A stretch of DNA of 55,829 bases from contig CASEOD010000040.1 of assembly GCA_949289445.1 (NCBI GenBank), positions 1-55,829 of the forward strand. The letters run 5' to 3'. Below the pieces are notes generated by a model, which did no database searches, was not told where the DNA came from, and saw only the letters and a list, made by a program, of their open reading frames with translations. The stretch's first letter is position 1, and each line of letters starts with the position of its first letter. This document shows, one piece after another, positions 44,666 through 51,309 of this stretch. Origin of the DNA: an uncultured Eubacteriales bacterium. Its GTDB lineage: Bacteria > Bacillota > Clostridia > Peptostreptococcales > Anaerovoracaceae. The position numbers and the translations under genes are program-made.

Positions 44666-45970
44666 TTACGATTCATCTTTTATTTCACAGGGCAGAATAA
44701 CAAAAGTAAGGACAGAATCCTTTTCTTCATTTATCCAGAAAACCATGCCGCCGTTTCTCTCTGCAGCTTCTTTCATGTTCCTCGTTCCTATGCCGTGATT
44801 TTCATGATCGGGATTTCTGCTTGCCGGGCATCCTTCTTTTATGTTTACAGGATTTGAAGTCGGGTTTCTCATTTCAAAAAACAGATAATGCTCTTCTCTT
44901 CTGATTTTCAGACTGATCTCTTTTTTCCGGTCTCCCCGGTATTTTCTTACGGCATCAAAAGCATTTTCAAATGCATTGGACAGAATCACACAGAGATCAA
45001 CCTGCGGCACGTTCAGCATGCCGTCAATCTTTCCGCTGACAGAAAAACCGATTCCCGCTTTTTTGCACAATCCGTAATACTGATTTACAATTGCATCGCA
45101 GATCTGATTGTTCGTGCTGAGAAAACTGAATCCCTCACTGACTGTTCCCAAACCATTTATATATTCCTCTACTTCCGCAAATCGTCCTTCCCGTGACAGA
45201 CTCTGCAGAACGCTGATATGCTTATTAAAATCATGACGGAACTTTCGCAGTTCCATATCTCGTTCCCCTATCAGTCTGTACTGTTCCGTCTGTCCTGCAA
45301 TACATTTTTTATTAAAACCGATTTCCTTCCTCAGTTCTCTCTTCTGATTGCTGTTTACACACAGCAGAACAAGAATAGTCAAGGTAAATATTCCGATGAC
45401 TCCGTTTTTTGACATGTGAATGGCGGAAATAATCTGTACTGTATTTCCATCAATTTCACCGGAATAACCGGACTCCAGCTGAAGAATATACATGATGACA
45501 AAAATAGGAACAAATAACAGGGGATTCAGGCTTTGAAGACAGTTCCATACCTTCCTTCTATGGGTCCTGACCATCGCTCCTATTACTGACAGAAAAGAAA
45601 GTACAATCACCAGAGATAAAATATGGCAGAACTCATAATCCACCTCTGCCACCAGGCCGTCCTTTACGATAATATCTATTCCCAGAACCAAATTGCAGAC
45701 AATACCCAAAACCTCATATAGCACAGCACTGATTCCGACAACAGAACCTAATCTTCCGCGAAAAACAGCTGCCGAAACAGCTATATACATCAACAATCCT
45801 GTCTGCAAATATACGGGATGCAGACAGTTATCTGCGAAATGCAGTCCGACCCAGATAACACATAAAGAAAAGCCTAAAACAACAAGGCCGCGGTTTTTCC
45901 TGAACTCGCAGCCCAATACAAATATGAACATGATAAACAAATCGATGAGTTGTATCACAGATGCAGCCAT
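44666..45970 (-). CDS. GHKL sensor histidine kinase (AgrC-like)
   Basis: A 434-aa membrane kinase. Six to seven hydrophobic segments fill residues 1-205, as in AgrC-type peptide sensors. The phosphoacceptor region is KFRHDFNKHISVL (His about 246), the ATP-binding N-box is ILSNAFENAFDAV and the G-box is NHGIGTRNMKEAAER. The C-terminus ends in VLTFVILP. GAGGGAG precedes the ATG. It follows the LytTR regulator by 12 bp. No agrB or agrD gene is adjacent, so the signal is unknown and may not be a peptide made here. Confidence 0.92.
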   Translation of the reverse strand: MAASVIQLIDLFIMFIFVLGCEFRKNRGLVVLGFSLCVIWVGLHFADNCLHPVYLQTGLLMYIAVSAAVFRGRLGSVVGISAVLYEVLGIVCNLVLGIDIIVKDGLVAEVDYEFCHILSLVIVLSFLSVIGAMVRTHRRKVWNCLQSLNPLLFVPIFVIMYILQLESGYSGEIDGNTVQIISAIHMSKNGVIGIFTLTILVLLCVNSNQKRELRKEIGFNKKCIAGQTEQYRLIGERDMELRKFRHDFNKHISVLQSLSREGRFAEVEEYINGLGTVSEGFSFLSTNNQICDAIVNQYYGLCKKAGIGFSVSGKIDGMLNVPQVDLCVILSNAFENAFDAVRKYRGDRKKEISLKIRREEHYLFFEMRNPTSNPVNIKEGCPASRNPDHENHGIGTRNMKEAAERNGGMVFWINEEKDSVLTFVILPCEIKDES

Positions 45971-45982
45971 TTCCTGCTCCCT

Positions 45983-46699
45983 CTACACATATTTGGCGAT
46001 TCTGCTCAGGTAGCATAAATACTGCTGATAGCAATCTTTTTTTCGCCGCCTGCTGACACGAAGACAAATCGGCTCTCCGTCTTTATCCGGTTTCTTCAGA
46101 ATAATCCTGTCATCCCGAAAAGATTTAATATGACGGCTGCTGACAATACAGCTTTTTTCAATGCGAAGAAACCCCTGTTCTTTTAATTCTTCTTCCCATT
46201 GATCCAATGACTTTCTTCCGCCGTCTTCAGAATCCCCGGATGCAAGATACAGCACTGTATACCCTCTGTCCGCATGAATTCTGATAATATCCCCCGTGTT
46301 TATCCATCTGCCATGAGGCAGTTCTATCTCCCTGTCAAGATTCAAATGCAAGATCGCCAGGTCCAGCATATCCTCAAGCTGGCGAGGATCGACAGGTTTT
46401 AACAGAAAACCGATGACATTACGGTTAAAAGCTTTTGACATGACATCTGCGTATCTGGTCGCAAAAATGATCAAAGGACAGTCAGTTTCCATGGCAAGCT
46501 GGTCTTTCAGCGTTATCCCGTCAAGTTCAGGCATCTCAACATCCAGTATCAGAATATCCGTCTGACCTGCCCTGACGGAAAACGGATCTGTCACAGCAGT
46601 TACTTCTGCCTCATACCGATGTTCTGCGAGATATGCTTCGCATAACTGTTCTAGCTCCCGCGCATCTGATAGACTGTCATCGCAAACGGTAATCTTCAT
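45983..46699 (-). CDS. LytTR-family response regulator (AgrA-like)
   Basis: A 238-aa DNA-binding regulator. The receiver domain (1-125) has acidic Asp7-Asp8, phosphoacceptor Asp53 in LILDVEMPELDG, and Lys in FLLKPVD. The LytTR domain (about 135-235) shows IIRIHADRGYTVLY, FLRIEKSCIVSSRHIKSF and a basic C-terminus with VSRRRKKDCYQQY. AGGAGG precedes the ATG. Two promoters lie upstream: a near one at 46734-46762 without an operator and a far one at 46822-46850 with a LytTR operator, suggesting positive autoregulation. Confidence 0.93.
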   Translation of the reverse strand: MKITVCDDSLSDARELEQLCEAYLAEHRYEAEVTAVTDPFSVRAGQTDILILDVEMPELDGITLKDQLAMETDCPLIIFATRYADVMSKAFNRNVIGFLLKPVDPRQLEDMLDLAILHLNLDREIELPHGRWINTGDIIRIHADRGYTVLYLASGDSEDGGRKSLDQWEEELKEQGFLRIEKSCIVSSRHIKSFRDDRIILKKPDKDGEPICLRVSRRRKKDCYQQYLCYLSRIAKYV

Positions 46700-46733
46700 C
46701 TCTTCCTCCTGAATACCCTAGATTTCAGATATA

Positions 46734-46762
46734 AGTATATCACAAAGTATTCAGGATGTCAC
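46734..46762 (-). promoter_or_regulatory. Operator-free promoter P2 of the two-component operon
   Basis: GTGACA, 17 bp, TATACT on the minus strand; five of six -35 bases match. The transcript would start near 46727, 28 nt before the regulator ATG. Confidence 0.65.
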
Positions 46763-46821
46763 TTGCGGCTATGACTCACAATTCAAAAATCTCAATTCCC
46801 AATCCCCCTCGGATTATCTCC

Positions 46822-46890
46822 AGTATATCCTCATGACAAAGAAAAGACAACAAAAATGCGGCGAACGGTCATTTTTTGCGATAAACGGTC
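46822..46890 (-). promoter_or_regulatory. LytTR-type operator and promoter P1 of the two-component operon
   Basis: The operator (46857-46890) has two ACCGT half-sites about 20-21 bp apart with TTATCGCAAAAAA between them. After exactly 6 bp come TTGTCT, 17 bp and TATACT. The spacing is identical to that of the copy at 44571-44639, and 26 of 34 operator positions agree by eye. Confidence 0.65.
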
Positions 46891-46898
46891 TTTTACGC

Positions 46899-46932
46899 AA
46901 AAAACTGTTCGCGGATGTTCCCCTGCGAACAG
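46899..46932 (-). terminator. Intrinsic terminator of the CmpB-like gene
   Basis: CTGTTCGC arms with a 12-nt loop (46905-46932) followed by TTTTTT on the minus strand, 18 bp after the stop at 46951. It insulates the two-component operon from upstream read-through. Confidence 0.85.
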
Positions 46933-46950
46933 CTATATTTCCAGCCTATT

Positions 46951-47484
46951 TTATTTTACCAGATAGCAGACAACATCAACTGCAAAGACAACCCCCATGA
47001 TACCGGTTATCGCATTGAAAGTTCCGGGTTTTAACTTCTCACTTATCTTCACAAAGACAGGCTGCAGCACATACAGGAAGATCATTCCGCCAATACCGAA
47101 ACGGATACTCGGGTTCAAAGCGATCCGTCCCTGAAAATTAAAGGCAAATCTGGTGTAATCCCACATCCAGTCTCCTGTGGTGAATTCCATAATATAGCTT
47201 CCAATCAGTTCAGTCACCGTGGTAACGATTACCACACCCAGAAAGACAAGTAGCGGTGTAACCGATATGCCGCCGATACAGATCCTTTTTTTCTGCAGCC
47301 AGCCGAGAGAAAATATCAGTATCAGCGCACCTACACCGTAAATTACACAGTAGGGGCCAAAAAGAACGCCTCTGTTGGAAAACCCCCACCGGTAGATTAC
47401 CACTTCTAAAAACACTTCATACACCCATCCGATGATCGAGTACAGCATGAAATAGAAAAAGTATTTTTGTATCTTCTGTATCAT
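46951..47484 (-). CDS. CmpB-like (DUF1113) membrane protein
   Basis: A 177-aa polytopic membrane protein with five predicted helices. The opening YFFYFMLYSIIGWVYEV and RGVLFGPYCVIYGVGA are hallmarks of the family labelled putative ABC transporter permease (CmpB). SYIMEFTTGDWMWDY is the conserved central loop. No transport partner is nearby and function is not established. The start at 47484 has GGGAGAAGG in front; a GTG at 47511 is an alternative. It follows xerD by 29 bp on the same strand. Confidence 0.85.
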   Translation of the reverse strand: MIQKIQKYFFYFMLYSIIGWVYEVFLEVVIYRWGFSNRGVLFGPYCVIYGVGALILIFSLGWLQKKRICIGGISVTPLLVFLGVVIVTTVTELIGSYIMEFTTGDWMWDYTRFAFNFQGRIALNPSIRFGIGGMIFLYVLQPVFVKISEKLKPGTFNAITGIMGVVFAVDVVCYLVK

Positions 47485-47513
47485 ATCCTTCTCCCTAAAA
47501 TTAAAATTCACTC

Positions 47514-48404
47514 TTATGCTCTCGGATGTGTTCTGTCATAAACATCCTTGATTCGATTTTTGGTCACAGAAAGATAAATCTGTGTTGCCATGATGTCCTC
47601 GTGACCCATCAGTTCCTGCAGACTCTTAAGGTCTGCTCCGTTCTGCACCATATGTACCGCAAAAGATGTTCTTAAAATATGCGGTGTCAGCTTCTGCTCC
47701 AGTCCTACCTGTCTGCCGTACTGTTTCATCAGTTTCCACAAACCCTGTCTGGAAAATGCCTCGCCCTGATAATTGACAAAAAGAGGACTGTTCGGCTCTT
47801 CTGAACCTTTTTCCCGCATCAGATACAGACGGCTGTTGAGAATATAGCTGTCCAAAGCCCTTCTTGCCATAGTTCCCATAGGCACGATTCTGGCTCTTCC
47901 ATGGGCTCCGCTGCAGGTAATAAACCCCATACGCAGATTCACATCGGCCATTTTCAGTTCAATGATTTCGCTTACTCTGAGACCCGTGGCATACATCACC
48001 TCAAGAATTGCTCTGTCCCGCATCCCTTTGACTGAATTATCCGGCGCTTCCAGAAGTTTTTCCACTTCTTCAACAGTAAGGTAGGCCAGCTCTTTCTTTT
48101 CAATGCGGGGAGCTTTTATACCGTCCACAGGATTTACAGACGTAAACCCCTGTTTCACAAGAAATTTATAGAAAGTCCGCAGAGATGACAGTTTCCGGTT
48201 TGCCGTTGACCTGGATTTTCCGCTGTTTTTCAGCTCCATAAGATAGGCCGCCGCATCCGCTTCCGATGCCTCATGGAGCGCTCCCGTTCCTCTCCTGTTC
48301 AAAAACTTTTCAAAAGCTCTGATATCCCTTTCATAGGCATCACAGGTATTGTCAGCTGTCTTCTTTTCTTCTTTCATATATGTAATAAAACCATAAAGCT
48401 CCAT
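47514..48404 (-). CDS. xerD: Tyrosine recombinase XerD
   Basis: Site-specific recombinase that resolves chromosome dimers at dif. The N-terminal core-binding domain (1-100) is followed by the catalytic domain with Arg in ATGLRVSEI, HILRTSF (HxxR), GHEDIMATQIYLSV with His and nucleophile Tyr. At the beta-hairpin, where XerD usually has GKGxKER with an active-site Lys, this protein reads CSGAHGRARIVPM and appears to lack that Lys. The length (296 aa) is normal. GGAG precedes the ATG at 6 nt. It diverges from spoIIM, an arrangement known near ripX in B. subtilis. Confidence 0.92.
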   Translation of the reverse strand: MELYGFITYMKEEKKTADNTCDAYERDIRAFEKFLNRRGTGALHEASEADAAAYLMELKNSGKSRSTANRKLSSLRTFYKFLVKQGFTSVNPVDGIKAPRIEKKELAYLTVEEVEKLLEAPDNSVKGMRDRAILEVMYATGLRVSEIIELKMADVNLRMGFITCSGAHGRARIVPMGTMARRALDSYILNSRLYLMREKGSEEPNSPLFVNYQGEAFSRQGLWKLMKQYGRQVGLEQKLTPHILRTSFAVHMVQNGADLKSLQELMGHEDIMATQIYLSVTKNRIKDVYDRTHPRA

Positions 48405-48425
48405 AAAATTCTCCGTCCATTCCTA

Positions 48426-48453
48426 TCATATTTCTCTATAAACAACATACCTT
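48426..48453 (+). promoter_or_regulatory. Sigma-E-like promoter of spoIIM
   Basis: TCATATT, 13 bp, CATACCTT on the plus strand, close to the sigma-E pattern (KMATATT, 13-15 bp, CATACAWT). It lies 22 bp before the start codon. B. subtilis spoIIM is transcribed by sigma-E. Confidence 0.55.
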
Positions 48454-48475
48454 ACATAGAAAGGGGAGGTTGTCT

Positions 48476-48997
48476 ATGAGTCAAAAAATAAGTTTTATTT
48501 TCTTAATTCTCTTAGTGATCAGTTTTTCGGCAGGTATTTTCACTGAAATCACCATCACACCTGCCGGCGCGGTCTCGTCACTGCTTCCTGCCATGGTTTC
48601 CGGTATTTTAGATTACATAAAAAACGATATTGTTACCGTAGCTGCCGCCATGATATTTTCCGCAAGTGTTCTGCTTCTGCCCTTTGTGCCTCTGATGGTG
48701 ATTGGAAAAGTTTTTTCACTGGGCTTCTCTTCCGCCTATATTCTATCCTCATCCTCGGAAAAAGCACTGGGCATTATCATGGCCGCTCTGCTTCCACGGG
48801 GAATCTTCAAACTGCCGGCTTACATTGCGCTGACGCTCATTTCCATAGACATGGCAATCTTCATCAGAAACCACTATCAGAATCCTCAGGCCCTGCTCCA
48901 CGGCGCGCCTAAGCATCTTCTTCGATTTCTCTTCTGTTTTCTGGCGCTCGCTGCTTCCAGCATACTGGAAGTTTTCCTTCTGAAAGGAGTCCTTTGA
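48476..48997 (+). CDS. spoIIM: Stage II sporulation protein M
   Basis: Mother-cell membrane protein that works with SpoIID and SpoIIP in septal peptidoglycan thinning during engulfment. The 173-aa sequence has about five membrane helices; FSAGIFTEI near the start and LLPRGIFKLPAYIALTL in the middle (a DUF95-type signature, GxxELP-like) support the family. The start at 48476 follows GGGGAGG at 6 nt; an upstream in-frame TTG at 48470 is less likely. Its last 89 bp overlap the end of the convergent nudix gene, so both genes share coding DNA there. Confidence 0.87.
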   Translation: MSQKISFIFLILLVISFSAGIFTEITITPAGAVSSLLPAMVSGILDYIKNDIVTVAAAMIFSASVLLLPFVPLMVIGKVFSLGFSSAYILSSSSEKALGIIMAALLPRGIFKLPAYIALTLISIDMAIFIRNHYQNPQALLHGAPKHLLRFLFCFLALAASSILEVFLLKGVL

Positions 48998-49511
48998 CCA
49001 TGAGGATGGCTGTCTGAGACTTGCCGTCCTCGATTTTTCCTTCCATCACCATCTGATACAGAGTATCCACAGAATATTCCTCAATGTCGATGGCTTCATT
49101 TTCGTCAAAATCAGTTTCTCCGGCCGTAAGACCTGTGCATAGGTAAATATAAAGTATCTCTTCAGAATATCCCACAGACGGATACATTCTGGTCAGCAGC
49201 GTAATGTGTTCTGCACTGTAGCCGGTTTCTTCCTTCAGTTCTCTCAAAGCGGTCTTCTCAGGATCTTTCTCATCGGGATCAATCTTTCCCGCCGGTACCT
49301 CCAGCATCACCCTGCCTGCCGCTTTACGATACTGTCTCACCATCGGCATGGTTCCGTCATCCTTTACTGCGGCAATCACAGCTCCCCCTCGATGTTCCAC
49401 AATCTCTCTGTAGGATTCTCCCTGACACACTGTTACTCTATCTTTGCGCAGATTCAAAATTGTACCCTCATAAATGCGCTCTGAACTGATTGTTTTTTCT
49501 TCGAAAATCAT
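48909..49511 (-). CDS. nudF: Nudix hydrolase, ADP-ribose pyrophosphatase type
   Basis: Hydrolyses ADP-ribose and related dinucleotides. The Nudix box is complete: GKIDPDEKDPEKTALRELKEETGY (GX5EX7REUXEEXGU). Upstream, VRQYRKAAGRVMLEVPAG is typical of the ADP-ribose group. The start at 49511 follows AGGAG at 10 nt; the in-frame ATG at 49520 sits too close to it. The length is about 200 aa. The C-terminal 29 residues are encoded opposite the end of spoIIM. In B. subtilis the yqkG nudix gene lies in the same neighbourhood. Confidence 0.92.
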   Translation of the reverse strand: MIFEEKTISSERIYEGTILNLRKDRVTVCQGESYREIVEHRGGAVIAAVKDDGTMPMVRQYRKAAGRVMLEVPAGKIDPDEKDPEKTALRELKEETGYSAEHITLLTRMYPSVGYSEEILYIYLCTGLTAGETDFDENEAIDIEEYSVDTLYQMVMEGKIEDGKSQTAILMVKGLLSEGKLPVCWKQRAPENRREIEEDA

Positions 49512-49602
49512 AGTACCCATTCTCCTGACAGACTTGTGTTCTTCATATATTACAACAATAATACTAATTACAGTATACCATCTATGACCGGCAAATAAAA
49601 CA

Positions 49603-49627
49603 GGGAACTTGAAAAAAACAAGTTCCC
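49603..49627. terminator. Terminator of spoVS
   Basis: GGGAACTTG arms (49603-49627) with a 7-nt A-rich loop, 17 bp after the spoVS stop on the minus strand and followed there by TGTTTTATTT. Confidence 0.85.
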
Positions 49628-49643
49628 TTTATCCCGTATCGGT

Positions 49644-49904
49644 CTATCTCGGCTCTACTATCAGCTTGATAGCCGTTCTTTCTTCACCTTCGATTTCTAT
49701 GTCCGTAAATGCAGGAACACAGACTAAATCAATACCGCTCGGTGCTACGAAGCCTCTTGCAATTGCTGTTGCTTTAATAGCCTGATTCAGTGCTCCTGCA
49801 CCGATAGCCTGAATCTCTGCACCCCCTTTCTCCCTTAAAACACCTGCTAACGCCCCTGCTACCGAATTCGGATTTGACTTGGCTGAAACTTTTAATATTT
49901 CCAT
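49644..49904 (-). CDS. spoVS: Stage V sporulation protein S
   Basis: An 86-aa Alba-like protein that affects sporulation and cell division in Bacillota. The sequence is highly typical: EILKVSAKSNPNSVAGALAG, AIGAGALNQAIKATAIARG, APSGIDLVCVPAFTDIEI and ERTAIKLIVEPR. GGGAGG precedes the ATG. It is monocistronic with its own terminator and a sigma-H-like promoter 45 bp upstream. Confidence 0.97.
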   Translation of the reverse strand: MEILKVSAKSNPNSVAGALAGVLREKGGAEIQAIGAGALNQAIKATAIARGFVAPSGIDLVCVPAFTDIEIEGEERTAIKLIVEPR

Positions 49905-49948
49905 ACTGTTTTCCTCCCTTAGAATAAATAAGTTTTCTTTATTATAAT

Positions 49949-49976
49949 GTTCAATATGCTCAAAAAGTGGTCCTAT
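49949..49976 (-). promoter_or_regulatory. Sigma-H-like promoter of spoVS
   Basis: ATAGGACCA, 12 bp, ATTGAAC on the minus strand against the sigma-H pattern RnAGGAwWW, 11-12 bp, RnnGAAT. Only the last bases differ. B. subtilis spoVS is sigma-H dependent. Confidence 0.55.
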
Positions 49977-50030
49977 CGCATGACAAAAACTCTGTTTTTC
50001 ACTTTTTTTTCACTTTTTTTGCAGTAATAC

Positions 50031-50059
50031 TTGCATTTTTCGACTAAATTATATATAAT
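50031..50059 (+). promoter_or_regulatory. Strong sigma-A promoter of the YprB-like gene
   Basis: TTGCAT, 17 bp, TATAAT on the plus strand. The transcript would start near 50066, leaving a long leader. Confidence 0.78.
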
Positions 50060-50065
50060 TACATT

Positions 50066-50255
50066 GTGGTTATCCCCCTGATAACCTCATTAATCTCTAA
50101 TCCCAATACCCCTTTTGAACAAAGTAGACTGCACCCCTGCGGTCTATTTTGTTTTATGGGAAGAGTCTCCGGAGGTTGGTCAGTTCCCGTTATACAGGAA
50201 TTTCAGGCTATTCTCCCCTGCTTCTCTTCCATCAGATTTTCAGATGAGGTGAACT
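50066..50255 (+). promoter_or_regulatory. Structured 190-nt leader of the YprB-like gene
   Basis: The leader can form GGTTATC/GATAACC (50068-50086), a 12-bp stem AACAAAGTAGAC with one wobble pair (50118-50153), TCCCA/TGGGA around it and AACCTC/GAGGTT (50083-50088 with 50172-50177). The segment ACCTCAT (50084-50090) can also pair with ATGAGGT (50244-50250), the ribosome site of the gene. The pairings are mutually exclusive, as in switching leaders. No known riboswitch or 6S RNA was recognised, and no folding was run. Confidence 0.5.
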
Positions 50256-51245
50256 ATGAAAACAATAACAGACTGCCTGCAGCTCTCTGCCTATACTTCA
50301 AGAATCTTTGACATGTATTTCAAAGATCGCAGTTTTTCTGTCTTTGATATTGAAACTACCGGTCTTTCTCCCAGCCGCTGCAAAGTCATCCTTTCCGGTA
50401 TGCTTTTGCATGACAGGCAGGGATGCCGTGTCATCCAGCACTTTGCAGATCAGCCTGACGATGAAAGACAGATCATTGAGCAGACCATGAATCAGCTGGA
50501 AAAAGTAGATTATATCATCACCTACAACGGAAAACACTTTGACATCCCTTTCATGGAAGCCCGTGCAAAGAAATACGGTATTTCTTTTGATCCGAAGGTA
50601 TATAACCTGGATCTGTTTCTCGTGGTGCAGAGCTGTTCCGATCTGAGAGAAACCCTGCCCAATCTGAAACAGAAGACTTTAGAAATCTTCATGGGACTGT
50701 CAGACGGCCGGGACGATAAAATCTCAGGCGGTGAAAGTGTCATTCTTTATGAACAATATATGCAGAATCATGCATTTGCGTTAGAAAAAACGATTCTGCT
50801 CCATAATCATGATGATCTGATCCAGCTGTATCGGCTGCTGCCGGTCATTGCCAAGACAGATTTTCACAAAGCCATGTACAAAAGAGGGTTTCTGTCCGGA
50901 AATTTCCTGATAAAAAGAATTTCCATCGGTGGCAAAATGCTGACAGTCAGCGGAAGACAGCTGGAAAATCCCGTCAGCTACATTTCCTTTCCCACCGAAG
51001 ATAATCCTGTTTATCTGAATCTGGATGCTGCCGGCGGCTTTGAACTGAGCGTACCTTTGTCCGGCCGGGCAGGAGCTCTGTACTTCGATGCCGCCGCTCT
51101 TCTTGGTAAAGACCTTTCTGCCATTGAAAAATACCCGTCAGTCGTAAACGGGTATCTTATCGCAGAAAATCGGGGCACAGTAAATCATATGGAAATCAAC
51201 CGGTTTCTTTTGGAATATCTTCCCAAACTGGAAAACCTTCTGTAA
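50256..51245 (+). CDS. YprB-like ribonuclease H-fold exonuclease domain protein
   Basis: A 329-aa protein with a DEDD-type 3'-5' exonuclease fold (RNase_H_2/YprB). Acidic residues are in FSVFDIETTGLSPSR (Exo I), YNGKHFDIPFMEARAKKYG (Exo II) and LHNHDDLIQLYRL (Exo III). A C-terminal extension of about 130 residues with beta-strand character follows (YKRGFLSGNFLIKRISIG) and has no recognisable motif. The substrate is unknown; relatives often sit beside YprA-like helicases, but none is here. GAGGTG is 6 nt before the ATG. A long leader may control translation. Confidence 0.85.
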   Translation: MKTITDCLQLSAYTSRIFDMYFKDRSFSVFDIETTGLSPSRCKVILSGMLLHDRQGCRVIQHFADQPDDERQIIEQTMNQLEKVDYIITYNGKHFDIPFMEARAKKYGISFDPKVYNLDLFLVVQSCSDLRETLPNLKQKTLEIFMGLSDGRDDKISGGESVILYEQYMQNHAFALEKTILLHNHDDLIQLYRLLPVIAKTDFHKAMYKRGFLSGNFLIKRISIGGKMLTVSGRQLENPVSYISFPTEDNPVYLNLDAAGGFELSVPLSGRAGALYFDAAALLGKDLSAIEKYPSVVNGYLIAENRGTVNHMEINRFLLEYLPKLENLL

Positions 51246-51270
51246 GAAAAGCTTTCTCACTGCATAAACT

Positions 51271-51301
51271 TGCCCGTAGCTTCGTCCTGCGGGCATTTTT
51301 T
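51271..51301 (+). terminator. Intrinsic terminator of the YprB-like gene
   Basis: TGCCCG arms (51271-51276 and 51290-51295) followed by TTTTTT, 26 bp after the stop codon. Confidence 0.82.
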
Positions 51302-51309
51302 CGATTCTA

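Noticed and set aside
44526-46950. An AgrD-like signal peptide or AgrB gene near the two-component system
   Set aside because: Both strands of the gaps were read; only very short frames without a ribosome site or processing motif were seen.
50066-50255. 6S RNA
   Set aside because: The rod-like pairing and length are suggestive, but there is no terminator before the YprB-like gene and no clear closing stem, so a leader is the simpler reading.
50066-50311. 81-codon frame beginning with GTG at the predicted transcript start
   Set aside because: No ribosome site, runs through the hairpins and into the YprB-like gene in another frame, and shows no protein-like pattern.
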